DNA of 57,437 nt from Chersky-840 sp036511675. Lineage in GTDB: Bacteria; Actinomycetota; Acidimicrobiia; Acidimicrobiales; UBA8190. The DNA lies in NCBI GenBank assembly GCA_036511675.1, contig DATCBU010000062.1:1-57437 (forward strand). The letters are read 5' to 3'. Below are positions 1-8,107 of this stretch, one piece after another. The translations under genes and the position numbers were made by a program. The notes beneath the pieces are model-generated. The model was not told where the DNA came from and made no database searches. It saw nothing but the letters and a program-made list of their open reading frames with translations. Numbering within the stretch: position 1 is the first letter of the stretch; each line of letters opens with the position of its first letter.

Positions 1-1
1 C

Positions 2-499
2 GTGACGTTCTTGCTGGCCTTCTCGCTGCACCGCAACGGCAACGCCCCCGGCTGGTACGGCTTCATGCTGGCTTCGTCGCTGGCGGGAGCCCTGGTCGGG
101 GTGGTGGCCGTCCCCCGGGTGCGCAAGGTGTTGAGCGAACCCGCCATGCTGGCGGTGTCGATCTGGTCGGTGGCGCTGGCCGGGGCGTTGGTGGGGTTCG
201 TGGGCGGGATCGCCATCCAGGCCCTGCTGGCCTTCGTCATCGGCGTGGCCAGTGCCGCCAGCAAACCCGCCTTCGACGCGCTGGTGCAGCGCTACGTCCC
301 CACCGCCGCCCAAGGACGCGCCTTCGCGCGCTTCGAGACGCGTCTCCAGCTGGTGTGGGTGATCGGGGCCTTCCTGCCCGTGGTGGTCAACCTGCCGTTG
401 GTGGCGGGCGACGTCGTGATCGCGGCGGTGGCGGCGGTCACGGGACTGTCCTACCTCACGAGTCGGCGCGCCCTGCGCCACCGTTGGGTGGCGCCCTGA
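2..499 (+). CDS. MFS-type transporter, C-terminal part (5' truncated by window edge)
   Basis: Partial integral membrane protein whose beginning lies outside the window. The visible 165 residues contain about five hydrophobic helices separated by short basic loops (for example VPRVRKVL and SRRALRHR), the pattern of the C-terminal half of major facilitator superfamily transporters. A glycine/alanine-rich segment with a conserved-looking RAFARFETR loop lies between two helices. It probably exports or imports a small molecule across the cytoplasmic membrane, but no substrate can be inferred. The gene ends 12 bases before the convergent pckG stop. The family assignment is reasonable but rests on hydropathy and general resemblance only. 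Confidence 0.6.
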   Translation: MTFLLAFSLHRNGNAPGWYGFMLASSLAGALVGVVAVPRVRKVLSEPAMLAVSIWSVALAGALVGFVGGIAIQALLAFVIGVASAASKPAFDALVQRYVPTAAQGRAFARFETRLQLVWVIGAFLPVVVNLPLVAGDVVIAAVAAVTGLSYLTSRRALRHRWVAP

Positions 500-511
500 G
501 CGCCCTTGCGC

Positions 512-2302
512 TCAGGTGAGCCGGCGTTCCAGGGCGTCGAGCTCCTCCCCGAGCTCGACCGGGAGCCGATCACCGAAGCGGGCGTAGTGCTCGGCGATGA
601 GGGGGACCTCGTGGCGCCACTCATCGGCGTCCACGCGCAGGAGCTCGGCCATGTCGGCCTCGGACACGCCGAGCCCGTCACCGTCGAGGGCACCCGGCGC
701 GGGGACGTTGCCGAGCGGCGTGGCCGTGGCTGGCGCCTGGCCCGCCGTGCGCTGCACGATCCAGGCGAGCACGCGTGAGTTCTCGCCGAAGCCCGGCCAC
801 AGGAAGTGCCCCCCGGTGTCCTTGCGGAACCAGTTCACGTAGTAGATGCGGGGCAGCTTGGCGGCGTCGGTCGACTTCCCGATGCGCAGCCAGTGAGCGA
901 AATAGTCGGCCATGTTGTACCCGCAGAACGGCAGCATGGCGAACGGGTCGCGCCGCAGGTTGCCCACGGCACCCGCCGCCGCGGCCGTCGTCTCCGACGA
1001 CAGGATCGATCCCAGGAACACCCCGTGGGCCCAGTCGAAGGACTCGGTGACCAAGGGGACGACCGAACCGCGACGACCCCCGAAGAGAATGGCGGAGATG
1101 GGCACGCCCTGGGGGTCCTCCCACTCCGGTGCGCACGCCGGATTCTGCTCGGCGGGCACGGTGAAGCGGGCGTTGGGATGGGCAGCGGGGGTCGTGGACT
1201 CCGGTGTCCAGTCTTCGCCGCGCCAGTCGATGAGATGGGCGGGCGGCGTGTCGGTCATGCCCTCCCACCACACGTCACCGTCGTCGGTCAGGGCAGTGTT
1301 GGTGAAGATGCCGTTGCAGCGCATCGTCTCCATGGCGTTGGGGTTGGTCTTCATGCCCGTGCCGGGCGCCACCCCGAAGAATCCCGCTTCGGGGTTGATG
1401 GCGTACAGGCGGCCGTCGGCCCCGAACTTCATCCAACAGATGTCGTCGCCGATGGTCTCGACCTTCCAGCCCGGGATGGTGGGGACCAGCATGGCCAGGT
1501 TGGTCTTGCCGCAGGCCGAGGGGAAGGCGCCGGTCACGTAGCGGACATCGCCCTCGGGCGAGGTGAGCTTGAGGATGAGCATGTGCTCGGCCAGCCAGTG
1601 GTCGTCGCGCGCCATGGCCGAAGCGATGCGCAGGGCGAAACACTTCTTCCCCAGGAGTGCGTTGCCGCCGTAGCCCGATCCATAGGACCAGATCTCGCGT
1701 GTCTCGGGGAAGTGGACGATGTACTTGCTCTCGGCATCGCAGGGCCACGGCACGTCGGCCTGGCCCGGCTCGAGCGGATATCCCACCGAATGCAGACAGG
1801 GCACGAACTCACCCTCGTCGCCGAGCACCTCGAGCGCCCCGGTTCCCATGCGGGTCATGGTCCGCATGGAGACCACGACGTAGGGCGAGTCGGTGATCTC
1901 CACCCCGATGTGGGCGATGGGCGATCCCAGTGGGCCCATCGAGAACGGGACCACATACATGGTCCGGCCCCGCATGCAGCCCTTGAACAGGTCGGAGAGG
2001 GTGGCCCGCATCTCGTCGGGGTCGCGCCAATTGTTGGTGGGGCCGGCGTCGTCCTCGCTCTTGGAGCAGATGAAGGTGCGGTCCTCGACGCGCGCCACGT
2101 CCCCGGGGTCCGAGCGTGCCCAATAGCTGTTGGGTCGTGTGGACTCCGAGAGCCGGGTGAAGGTGCCGTTGTCCACGAGCATCTGGCACAGGCGGTCGTA
2201 CTCGGCCTGGCTGCCGTCGCACCACTCGACCTGGTCGGCCGCGGTGAGAGCGGCCACTTCCTCGACCCAGGCGAGGAGCTTGCGATTGGCGGTGGGCGGC
2301 AT
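512..2302 (-). CDS. pckG: Phosphoenolpyruvate carboxykinase (GTP)
   Basis: Cytosolic gluconeogenic enzyme converting oxaloacetate and GTP to phosphoenolpyruvate, GDP and CO2. At 596 residues it has the usual length of the GTP-dependent family. Family motifs are visible: the active-site segment YGSGYGGNALLGKKC, the kinase P-loop PSACGKTNLAM, the segment LPFCGYNMADYFAHW, and NWFRKDTGGHFLWPGFGEN near the C terminus. I chose the ATG at 2302 (MPPTANRK), because the longer frame up to 2428 adds a basic, low-complexity tail not expected in the family. A GAGAGGA ribosome site lies about 12 bases upstream. It is divergent from thiL, so the roughly 130-base gap must hold promoters for both. Recognition is secure. 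Confidence 0.96.
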   Translation of the reverse strand: MPPTANRKLLAWVEEVAALTAADQVEWCDGSQAEYDRLCQMLVDNGTFTRLSESTRPNSYWARSDPGDVARVEDRTFICSKSEDDAGPTNNWRDPDEMRATLSDLFKGCMRGRTMYVVPFSMGPLGSPIAHIGVEITDSPYVVVSMRTMTRMGTGALEVLGDEGEFVPCLHSVGYPLEPGQADVPWPCDAESKYIVHFPETREIWSYGSGYGGNALLGKKCFALRIASAMARDDHWLAEHMLILKLTSPEGDVRYVTGAFPSACGKTNLAMLVPTIPGWKVETIGDDICWMKFGADGRLYAINPEAGFFGVAPGTGMKTNPNAMETMRCNGIFTNTALTDDGDVWWEGMTDTPPAHLIDWRGEDWTPESTTPAAHPNARFTVPAEQNPACAPEWEDPQGVPISAILFGGRRGSVVPLVTESFDWAHGVFLGSILSSETTAAAAGAVGNLRRDPFAMLPFCGYNMADYFAHWLRIGKSTDAAKLPRIYYVNWFRKDTGGHFLWPGFGENSRVLAWIVQRTAGQAPATATPLGNVPAPGALDGDGLGVSEADMAELLRVDADEWRHEVPLIAEHYARFGDRLPVELGEELDALERRLT

Positions 2303-2433
2303 GGTCGGGAGATGTCCTCTCTGCCTGGGCGGGCGGGCATCGGCCCTCCGGCCGAGGGCCGTCTCTCGGCCTCCGGACGCGGCGAGCAGGAGCCCCGCGG
2401 TTGTTCGAGTCCCTCCAATGGTAGGCATTGGCG

Positions 2434-3426
2434 ATGCGCTCTCCCAAGTCCCGTGCCACGCCTCGTGGTGGACCGGGGACGGGCGGCGGAAAGCGTGGGG
2501 AGTTCGCCGCCATCGAGCGTGTGCGCCGCCGCCTCCCGGGCCCTCCGCCCGGGCAGGTGTGGATCGGCGACGACGCTGCGGTCCTGGGAGCGGTCTCGGG
2601 CCCGCTGGTGGTGACGACCGACGTCGCCGTGGCCGGCGTCCACGCCGACCTGGAGGTGATCGGCCTCGACGACCTGGGCTGGCGGGCCTTCGCCGGCGCC
2701 GTCAGCGACGTGGCCGCCATGGGGGCCCGGCCCCTGGGCGCCGTGATCGCCGTCGCCGGTCCCCCCACGACCGACCTTGACCTGCTCTACGACGGCATCG
2801 CCGGCGCATCGCAAGCCCACGGCTGCCCCGTGGTGGGGGGGGACCTTTCCAACTCGACCGAGCTGGCGGTGACGGTGACCGTGGTCGGGCGCATCGAAGA
2901 CGGTCCGGGGCCCGTGCTCCGCAGCGGGGCCCGGGCCGGCGACCGTCTCTACGTCACCGGCCCCCTGGGGGCCGCGGCGGCAGGGTTGCGGGCGTTGCGG
3001 GCTCCGTCGGGGCGCGGCGACAGATCCGAGGCCGGATCCGAGGAGGCCTCGATGGTGGCTCACCGCCGACCATGGGCGCGTCTCGCCGAGGGGGAGATGG
3101 CCAGGCGTGCGGGTGCCACGGCCATGATCGACGTCTCCGACGGGCTCGTGGCTGACCTCGGCCACCTGGCCGAGGCCTCGGGGGTGGGCTTCCGGCTCGA
3201 CACGGTGCCGGTGGCCCCGGGGGCCACGATCGACGACGCCCTCGGTGGAGGCGAGGACTACGAGCTCGTGATGGCGGTCCCCGATTCGACCCGCATCGAG
3301 GCGGCCTTCGCCGCAGCAGGGCTGCGGCCCCTCCTCGCCATCGGCGTCTGCAGCGCCGACCCGGCCGAGCGCACCCTGGCCGGAAGACCGACCACGGGCC
3401 TCGGCTGGCAGCACTCGTGGGGATGA
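2434..3426 (+). CDS. thiL: Thiamine-monophosphate kinase ThiL
   Basis: Phosphorylates thiamine monophosphate to thiamine diphosphate, the last step of cofactor synthesis. The 330-residue protein carries PurM-like ATP-binding superfamily motifs in order: IGDDAAVLG near residue 45, VSDVAAMGARPLG, VGGDLSNS, MIDVSDGLVADLGHL and GGGEDYELV. I prefer the ATG at 2434; a TTG two codons earlier (2428) is possible. The first 25 residues are basic and glycine-rich and precede the conserved domain starting at GEFAAIERV, so the true start could be later. It is transcribed divergently from pckG. No thi-box riboswitch was recognised upstream, and no other thiamine genes are in the window. Confidence 0.93.
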   Translation: MRSPKSRATPRGGPGTGGGKRGEFAAIERVRRRLPGPPPGQVWIGDDAAVLGAVSGPLVVTTDVAVAGVHADLEVIGLDDLGWRAFAGAVSDVAAMGARPLGAVIAVAGPPTTDLDLLYDGIAGASQAHGCPVVGGDLSNSTELAVTVTVVGRIEDGPGPVLRSGARAGDRLYVTGPLGAAAAGLRALRAPSGRGDRSEAGSEEASMVAHRRPWARLAEGEMARRAGATAMIDVSDGLVADLGHLAEASGVGFRLDTVPVAPGATIDDALGGGEDYELVMAVPDSTRIEAAFAAAGLRPLLAIGVCSADPAERTLAGRPTTGLGWQHSWG

Positions 3427-3562
3427 ACGCCCCGGCGCCACGGTGGTGCGGGCCTAGGCTTTCGAACGTGCTCTTTCATCCCGCCATCGAGCGGAACCGT
3501 CCGGAGTCACCCTGGGAGGCCCAGAGGCCCCCGTCCGAGGCCCGGCGGCAGGGGTCCGCCTC

Positions 3563-4210
3563 GTGACCACCAGGGTGTTCCTTCTCGACGACCACGAGGT
3601 TGTCCGCCGCGGATTGCGCGAGCTCTTCGAGTCCGAAGGGGACCTGGCCGTGGTCGGAGAGGGCGCCACCGCCCACGAGGCCCTGGTCCGGGTGCCGGCG
3701 TGCAAGCCGGACGTGGCCGTGCTCGATGTCCGACTCCCTGACGGCGATGGTGTCGAGGTGTGTCGGGACCTGCGCTCGGCCATGCCGGAGCTCAAGTGCC
3801 TGATGCTGACGTCCTACGCCGACGACGAGGCGCTGTTCTCGGCCATCCTGGCCGGGGCCAGCGGGTACGTCCTGAAGCAGATCAAGGGGAGCGATCTCGT
3901 CTCGGCCGTGCGGCGTGTGGCGGCGGGGGAGTCGCTGCTCGACCCGTCGCTCACCCGACAGGTCATGGAGCGACTGCGTGGCGAGAACGTCGAGGACGAG
4001 CGCCTGGCCCGGCTCACGGCCCAAGAGCGCAACATCCTCGAGCTGATCGCGGACGGCAAGACCAACCGCCAGATCGCCGACGACCTGTACCTGGCGGAGA
4101 AGACCGTCAAGAACTACGTGTCGAACCTGCTCTCGAAGATGGGCTTTGCCCGTCGCACCGAGGCGGCCGTGTACGCGGCGGTCCTGGCCGAGCGCAAGCA
4201 CAAGTCCTGA
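3563..4210 (+). CDS. NarL/LuxR-family response regulator, DosR/DevR-like, orphan
   Basis: Two-domain DNA-binding response regulator of 215 residues. The receiver domain has the acidic pair D9/D10, phospho-acceptor D55 (VAVLDVRLPDG), switch T83 (LMLTSYADD) and K105 (YVLKQIKG). The C-terminal LuxR-type helix-turn-helix is LTAQERNILELIADGKTNRQ followed by KTVKNYVSNLLSKM. Residue order and spacing closely resemble mycobacterial DosR, the hypoxia/NO regulator. No histidine kinase gene is adjacent, so the sensor must be encoded elsewhere. It starts with GTG. It converges on a membrane-protein gene, and a cytochrome b operon lies 1.6 kb further on; a redox-linked role is plausible but only inferred. 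Confidence 0.88.
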   Translation: MTTRVFLLDDHEVVRRGLRELFESEGDLAVVGEGATAHEALVRVPACKPDVAVLDVRLPDGDGVEVCRDLRSAMPELKCLMLTSYADDEALFSAILAGASGYVLKQIKGSDLVSAVRRVAAGESLLDPSLTRQVMERLRGENVEDERLARLTAQERNILELIADGKTNRQIADDLYLAEKTVKNYVSNLLSKMGFARRTEAAVYAAVLAERKHKS

Positions 4211-4238
4211 CCTTCCGGTCGCCGCCGCCCCACGCGGA

Positions 4239-4271
4239 ACCGGCGGGGCGTCTGTACGACACCCCGCCGGT
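4239..4271. terminator. GC-rich hairpin between convergent genes
   Basis: Perfect 10-base inverted repeat (ACCGGCGGGG at 4239-4248 and its complement at 4262-4271) around a 13-base loop. It lies in the 99-base gap between the convergent response regulator and membrane-protein genes. There is no T-run, as is common for high-GC actinobacterial terminators. It probably works in both directions. Confidence 0.6.
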
Positions 4272-4309
4272 CACCCAGGCCATAGCGCCTGCGAGTCCTG
4301 TCAGAAGGC

Positions 4310-4915
4310 TTAGACCGATGCGAGGACCTTCTCGTGCTGATGGACCTTGGGGAACTCCTGGTCCTCAGGCACCCGCCGCAGGTGGAGGAGCCCGAGCATG
4401 GTCAACAGGAGCATGATGCCCGCCAGCACGAAGGACACGATCGAGGCCACCAGGGCGATCTGGCCGAAGGTCGAGAAGGCGTAGGCCTCCAGGAGCAGGC
4501 CTCGGAGCGTGGTCCCCTTGAAGACGGTGGCCACCTGGCCGGCCAGCACGGTGTTGGTCGGATCTGCCTGGGCCGCTGCGCTCAGCTGCGAGTAGGTCTT
4601 GCCTCCACCGATCTCCTGGAGGTGCACGGCGATGAAGTCATTGGCGTACACCTGGGCTTGCTGGCCGGTGAGCAGTGGCTGGCCTGCGAATTTCCCCACG
4701 GTCGAGACCATCGAGGGAGTGATCTCGGTCCCGGCCTTGGCGTGCGTGAATGCCGCCGCGGGCGGGAAGGTGATCGCCTGTTGGGCGAGCTGGTCGTGGA
4801 CATTCGAGTTGGCGAAGTTGTAGCCCCACATCCCGAGGCCCCCCGCCACGAGAAGCATGACAATGAGGACCGCACCGCCTGCCGTCATGATCATGTCGAG
4901 CGTCTTGCGCCGCAT
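4310..4915 (-). CDS. Two-helix membrane protein with extracytoplasmic domain, unknown function
   Basis: A 201-residue protein starting MRRKTLDMIMTAGG at ATG 4915, with a good GGGAG ribosome site eight bases upstream. One membrane helix spans residues 10-30. A roughly 110-residue extracytoplasmic region follows, with FANSNVHDQLAQQAITFPP, then a second helix near residues 160-185 (LVASIVSFVLAGIMLLLTML) and a short charged cytoplasmic tail. I recall similar proteins in actinobacteria but no characterised function. The upstream region carries two strong palindromes (4941-4980), suggesting dedicated regulation. It sits between an orphan DosR-like regulator and a cytochrome b operon, so it may belong to a redox-stress group; that is only context. 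Confidence 0.75.
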   Translation of the reverse strand: MRRKTLDMIMTAGGAVLIVMLLVAGGLGMWGYNFANSNVHDQLAQQAITFPPAAAFTHAKAGTEITPSMVSTVGKFAGQPLLTGQQAQVYANDFIAVHLQEIGGGKTYSQLSAAAQADPTNTVLAGQVATVFKGTTLRGLLLEAYAFSTFGQIALVASIVSFVLAGIMLLLTMLGLLHLRRVPEDQEFPKVHQHEKVLASV

Positions 4916-4940
4916 AGCGAAGCTCCCTGTCCTGTCGTGA

Positions 4941-4980
4941 GTTGCCCCGGGGGCAACGGGCCCGACACACCTGTCGGGCC
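4941..4980. promoter_or_regulatory. Two adjacent perfect palindromes upstream of the membrane-protein gene
   Basis: GTTGCCCC at 4941-4948 is mirrored by GGGGCAAC at 4950-4957 around one base. GGCCCGACA at 4959-4967 is mirrored by TGTCGGGCC at 4972-4980 around four bases. Both lie 26-65 bases upstream of the ATG at 4915. The first looks like an operator for a dimeric regulator. The second could be a hairpin terminator for the GNAT gene read from 5725, or another operator. Confidence 0.5.
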
Positions 4981-5116
4981 TCTGGTTCCACCATGACGGG
5001 GCGGACCCCTTCGCAGGCAGAGCCGAAGGTCCCGACGTGAGGTCCAAAGGTCCCAGGTGACGGGGGGTTTTCGGTGGGCAGCGTTCCGGGGGGCCGGGTT
5101 CGGGGCCCGCACATCG

Positions 5117-5725
5117 TCACGAAGGGGGCGTTGCGCCCGCGACCCCTCCGGGATCAGGCGGGTGGCCGATGTCCATGACCACCCGCATGACCTCCGAGGC
5201 CCGCGTGAAGGTACGGGGGAAGCCCGCATCGCGAAAGACATGCAGCATCCGGAAGTTCTCCGACAGCGTGTCGGCGACGAACCACCGGACGCCGCGGGAC
5301 CGGGCCGCGTCGGCGAGCTGTTGCAACAGGATGGGGCCGAGCCCATGTCCCTGCCAGGCGTCGTCGACGACGAAGGCGACCTCGGCCTCGTCGCTCCCGG
5401 GCTGGCGGTCGTAGCGCGACACCGCCACGATGCCCGAGGCCTCCTCGGCCACGAGGGCCAGGCGGTCGACCCCGTCCACGGACGTGAACCGTTCCACCTC
5501 AGCATCGGAGAGACGAGGGTGCGGACCGAAGAAGCGCAGCACGATGCTCTCCGGGGAAAGTCGGGCGTGGAAGGCGCGCAGGGCCTGGTCGTCGTCGGGG
5601 CGGATCCGCCGGACCCGCACCGTCATGCCGTTGGTGAGCAGGACGTCGGTGTCTGGGTCCGGGCCGGGCATCACCGGCTTGTGGCGTACGGGCACCCTGC
5701 TCCCAAGGTCGTCTCGACCCTCCAC
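5117..5725 (-). CDS. GNAT-family N-acetyltransferase (Pat-like)
   Basis: A 202-residue acetyl-CoA-dependent acetyltransferase. The conserved start GMTVRVRRIRPDDDQALRAF and LSPESIVLRFFG resembles the Gcn5-type domain of actinobacterial protein lysine acetyltransferases. The acetyl-CoA site is FVVDDAWQGHGLGPILLQQL, the Q/R-x-x-G-x-G/A pyrophosphate loop, and it is followed by NFRMLHVFRDAGF. No cyclic-nucleotide domain is attached, unlike mycobacterial Pat. The substrate is unknown; protein lysines such as those of acyl-CoA synthetases are a reasonable guess. The listed start is GTG 5725; GTG/ATG choices further in, such as 5671, would remove an 18-residue basic leader and are equally possible. 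Confidence 0.85.
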   Translation of the reverse strand: MEGRDDLGSRVPVRHKPVMPGPDPDTDVLLTNGMTVRVRRIRPDDDQALRAFHARLSPESIVLRFFGPHPRLSDAEVERFTSVDGVDRLALVAEEASGIVAVSRYDRQPGSDEAEVAFVVDDAWQGHGLGPILLQQLADAARSRGVRWFVADTLSENFRMLHVFRDAGFPRTFTRASEVMRVVMDIGHPPDPGGVAGATPPS

Positions 5726-5776
5726 GTTCCGCGGAACCTCAAAGGCACTCGTCCTTCGCCGAATCCGACCGTGGTG

Positions 5777-6802
5777 TCACCCCGAGCCGGGCGATCCCTG
5801 GCGTTCAGCGGCGAGCCGACGGTAGTGGTCGCGCCAGATGAGGCGGTAGACGGGGACCACCCGCGGGAGCGAGCGCACCCCGGGGATGAACGGCACGAGG
5901 AGCAGGGCCAACGTGAGCAGCATCATGAACGCCCACACCAGGGCGTCGGCATTGGCGGACCACGAAGTCGAGAAGGGCGGGACCTGATACCACATGGTGT
6001 AGAGCCACAGCCACGCCTGGCCCGGATAGTTCCCGGTCTCGTTCATCATGCCCCACTGATCGCCCTGCAGGTGCTGGGCGGAGGCCTCGGCGGACAAGAA
6101 CGAGCCGTCGGCGATGAACAGCAGGGGCTTGGTGTAGTCGGTCCCGTAGAACTGTGGGGACGCCAGCAGATCGGCGTCGAGGCTGCCGGTTCGTGCCATG
6201 TTGAGCAGGCCGCTCAGCATGGGCGCCACCGGCCCGTAGCGCCCGGGCGGCAGGACCACGGCGGTGTCGTGGAATGAGACGTGTCCGACGCCCGTGGCGT
6301 ACGCCGTCGCCCACTGCTGCTGCTGGTCCGCCGACGCCGTTGCGTACTGCGCCAGGGCGGCGCCCAGGGACCGGTTGCTGGCCGCGGCGAGGTGCAAGGG
6401 CGCGAGGACGAAATCATTCGTCGTGTTCACCGGGATGTGGACTCCGGCCCAACGCTGGAATCCGACGGGCCCGATCTTCTGGCCCTCTCCCGAGGTCCAG
6501 GGGTTGTAGGGCGGGCCGTAGGTGGCCGTGGGACTCGACCCGTCGAGCTCGGTGACCGACGTGGCCAGGAAGTCGCCGGGGTCGCCCTGGGCCCACTGGC
6601 GGATGGTGACGGGATGCTCGTCGGGCGACGAGAAGATCGCCGCCAGTGCCACGGCGACAAGGGCGATCACCACCAAGGCCACCACGAACTCCTTGACCAG
6701 GTCGTAGCGGATCTTGGGGCCGCTCCAGGGGCTGTCGTCGGGCATGCGCACCGCTTCGGACAGCGTCCTGTAACCGCTCACGTGCGGGGGCGATGCGCTC
6801 AT
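5777..6802 (-). CDS. Cytochrome b-associated membrane protein with large extracytoplasmic domain
   Basis: A 341-residue protein starting MSASPPHVSGYRTL. The ATG at 6802 overlaps the cytochrome b stop by four bases (ATGA), so the two are translationally coupled. One helix lies near residues 35-58 (VALVVIALVAVALAAIF). A roughly 215-residue outside domain follows, and a C-terminal helix (ALVWAFMMLLTLALLLVPF) with a basic tail. Position and coupling suggest the place of a subunit IV-like partner of the b6-type cytochrome, but the quinol-site PEWY motif is absent and the outside domain is not one I recognise. It may bind an electron donor or acceptor. Function unknown. Confidence 0.7.
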   Translation of the reverse strand: MSASPPHVSGYRTLSEAVRMPDDSPWSGPKIRYDLVKEFVVALVVIALVAVALAAIFSSPDEHPVTIRQWAQGDPGDFLATSVTELDGSSPTATYGPPYNPWTSGEGQKIGPVGFQRWAGVHIPVNTTNDFVLAPLHLAAASNRSLGAALAQYATASADQQQQWATAYATGVGHVSFHDTAVVLPPGRYGPVAPMLSGLLNMARTGSLDADLLASPQFYGTDYTKPLLFIADGSFLSAEASAQHLQGDQWGMMNETGNYPGQAWLWLYTMWYQVPPFSTSWSANADALVWAFMMLLTLALLLVPFIPGVRSLPRVVPVYRLIWRDHYRRLAAERQGSPGSG

Positions 6803-7551
6803 CGACCGAGTCCTTCGGACGCGGTGGCCGCTCCCCGGGCGGCCCTCGGTCGAGAGCCGGCGTGACGACCGGTGCGTTCCGGGAGCGGCGGGACCACACC
6901 TCGCCGTCGCACCAGGAGCAGGTGGACGGCGATCAGCACGCCGACGGCGATGGGCAGGAGCAGGACGTGCCACAGCAGCATCTGTCCGAAGTTCAAGACG
7001 TTGAACAACGCCCCGATGCCCGTGGAATTGAGGCCGTCTTTGGCCTGGGTCGAGATCCACTGGGAGTCGAAGTTCTGCTGGGAGATGTAGCCGGTGAACG
7101 CGGCGCCGATCGATATCGCGAATGTCACGACGCCGGTCATCCACGTGAGTGCCCGCTTGCCCCGCCAGGCCGCCATGAAGAACTTGCCCCACAGGTGCAG
7201 GACCATGAAGAAGAAGAACAGCTCGACGCTCCAGAGGTGGATGCTGTTGAAGAAGAGCCCGACTTGAGATTCGTGCCACCACGACGGGCCTCGCACGATG
7301 AGCACGACCCCCGAGAGCAGGATCACGATGAACGAGGCGAAGCTCAGGATGCCGAAGATGTAGACCCACGACGCCACGTAGCTCGGCTGGCGGTCGGGAA
7401 GCAGCTTGCTCGGAGGAAGGGCTCGCACCGCCGCGCCTCGGAGGCGGGCGGTCCACATCCTCTCGTCCCCGGGCGCGGGGCGGGCGTCGTCCACCGGGTC
7501 CCCGGGGGGTGCCGGGACCTCACCAGGGTGTTCGATGATGGTGTCGCTCAC
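6799..7551 (-). CDS. Cytochrome b6-like di-heme membrane protein
   Basis: A 250-residue integral membrane protein with four helices and the four bis-histidine heme b ligands. In helix B two histidines are 14 apart (IHLWSVELFFFFMVLHLWG). In helix D two are 15 apart (WHVLLLPIAVGVLIAVHLL), the spacing of cytochrome b6 rather than mitochondrial-type cytochrome b. The N-terminal 55 residues are soluble and proline-rich. It should move electrons from quinol across the membrane. It forms an operon with a 52-residue membrane protein upstream and a membrane protein with an outside domain downstream, both joined by ATGA overlaps. No Rieske or cytochrome c1 gene is nearby, so it is not a complete bc1/b6f complex as encoded here. 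Confidence 0.85.
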   Translation of the reverse strand: MSDTIIEHPGEVPAPPGDPVDDARPAPGDERMWTARLRGAAVRALPPSKLLPDRQPSYVASWVYIFGILSFASFIVILLSGVVLIVRGPSWWHESQVGLFFNSIHLWSVELFFFFMVLHLWGKFFMAAWRGKRALTWMTGVVTFAISIGAAFTGYISQQNFDSQWISTQAKDGLNSTGIGALFNVLNFGQMLLWHVLLLPIAVGVLIAVHLLLVRRRGVVPPLPERTGRHAGSRPRAARGAATASEGLGR

Positions 7552-7706
7552 CGATGCCTCCCCCCGCTTCGGAAGGGGATGGCGACCGCGGCCACGAACA
7601 CCACGACCATGAGCACGATCACCACGAGGTTGGCCACGCTGATCTGGATGAAGCCCCAGTGCAGATAGTGGCCCGTGTGGTTCAGGTTGACGAGAGCACC
7701 GAGCAT
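7548..7706 (-). CDS. Small single-helix membrane protein of the cytochrome b operon
   Basis: A 52-residue protein starting MLGALVNLNHTGHYLHWG at ATG 7706, with one hydrophobic helix (ISVANLVVIVLMVVVFVAAVAI) and a basic tail. Its stop overlaps the cytochrome b start by four bases (ATGA), making it the first gene of a coupled three-gene unit. An alternative TTG start at 7748 would add 14 residues. The NHTGHYLHWGF segment contains three histidines close to the membrane face, which could matter for heme or quinone contact. Small helices of this kind are typical accessory subunits of respiratory complexes; a specific role is inferred only from coupling. Confidence 0.7.
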   Translation of the reverse strand: MLGALVNLNHTGHYLHWGFIQISVANLVVIVLMVVVFVAAVAIPFRSGGRHR

Positions 7707-7832
7707 CTCGTCAGCATACGGACGACCCTGATCTGCTCCAGGGACCAATTCCCCTAATCTCGGTAGGAGACCGGACTCTCGACAGCCGGCCGAGCGGGTC
7801 GTGCCCCAGTGTCGCTCTGGCGGCGGAGCTCC

Positions 7833-8048
7833 TCAGGAAGGCTGGGCGCCGGCGCGACGCGGACGCTTGGTCACCTTGCCGGCGCGGATGCAGGAGGTGC
7901 AGACGTGCAGGCGGCGGGGCGTGCCGTTCACCATGGCCCGGACCCGCTGGATGTTGGGATCCCAGCGCCTCTTGGTGCGCCGGTGGGAGTGGCTGAGGTT
8001 CATCCCGAACGAGGGGTGCTTGCCACATACTTCGCAAACGGCAGCCAC
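7833..8048 (-). CDS. rpmB: 50S ribosomal protein L28
   Basis: A 71-residue L28 starting at GTG 8048. It contains CEVCGKHPSFGMNLSHSHR and, near the C terminus, CTSCIRAGKV, so it is the zinc-binding (C+) form with two CxxC pairs. The start is fixed by family length and by GAGGAG ten bases upstream; the longer in-frame extension to 8099 is not L28-like. It is divergent from the DAK2-domain gene with a 59-base shared control region. That L28 / DAK2 protein / recG order is common in many bacteria and supports both calls. Confidence 0.95.
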   Translation of the reverse strand: MAAVCEVCGKHPSFGMNLSHSHRRTKRRWDPNIQRVRAMVNGTPRRLHVCTSCIRAGKVTKRPRRAGAQPS

Positions 8049-8107
8049 GGCGCGGACACTCCTCGAAGAGGTAATTCGGACGGGCGCAAAGGTTAGCATC
8101 CACGGCC

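Noticed and set aside
806..2614. Plus-strand 602-codon frame over pckG
   Set aside because: pckG on the minus strand has every catalytic motif; the plus frame is shadow sequence.
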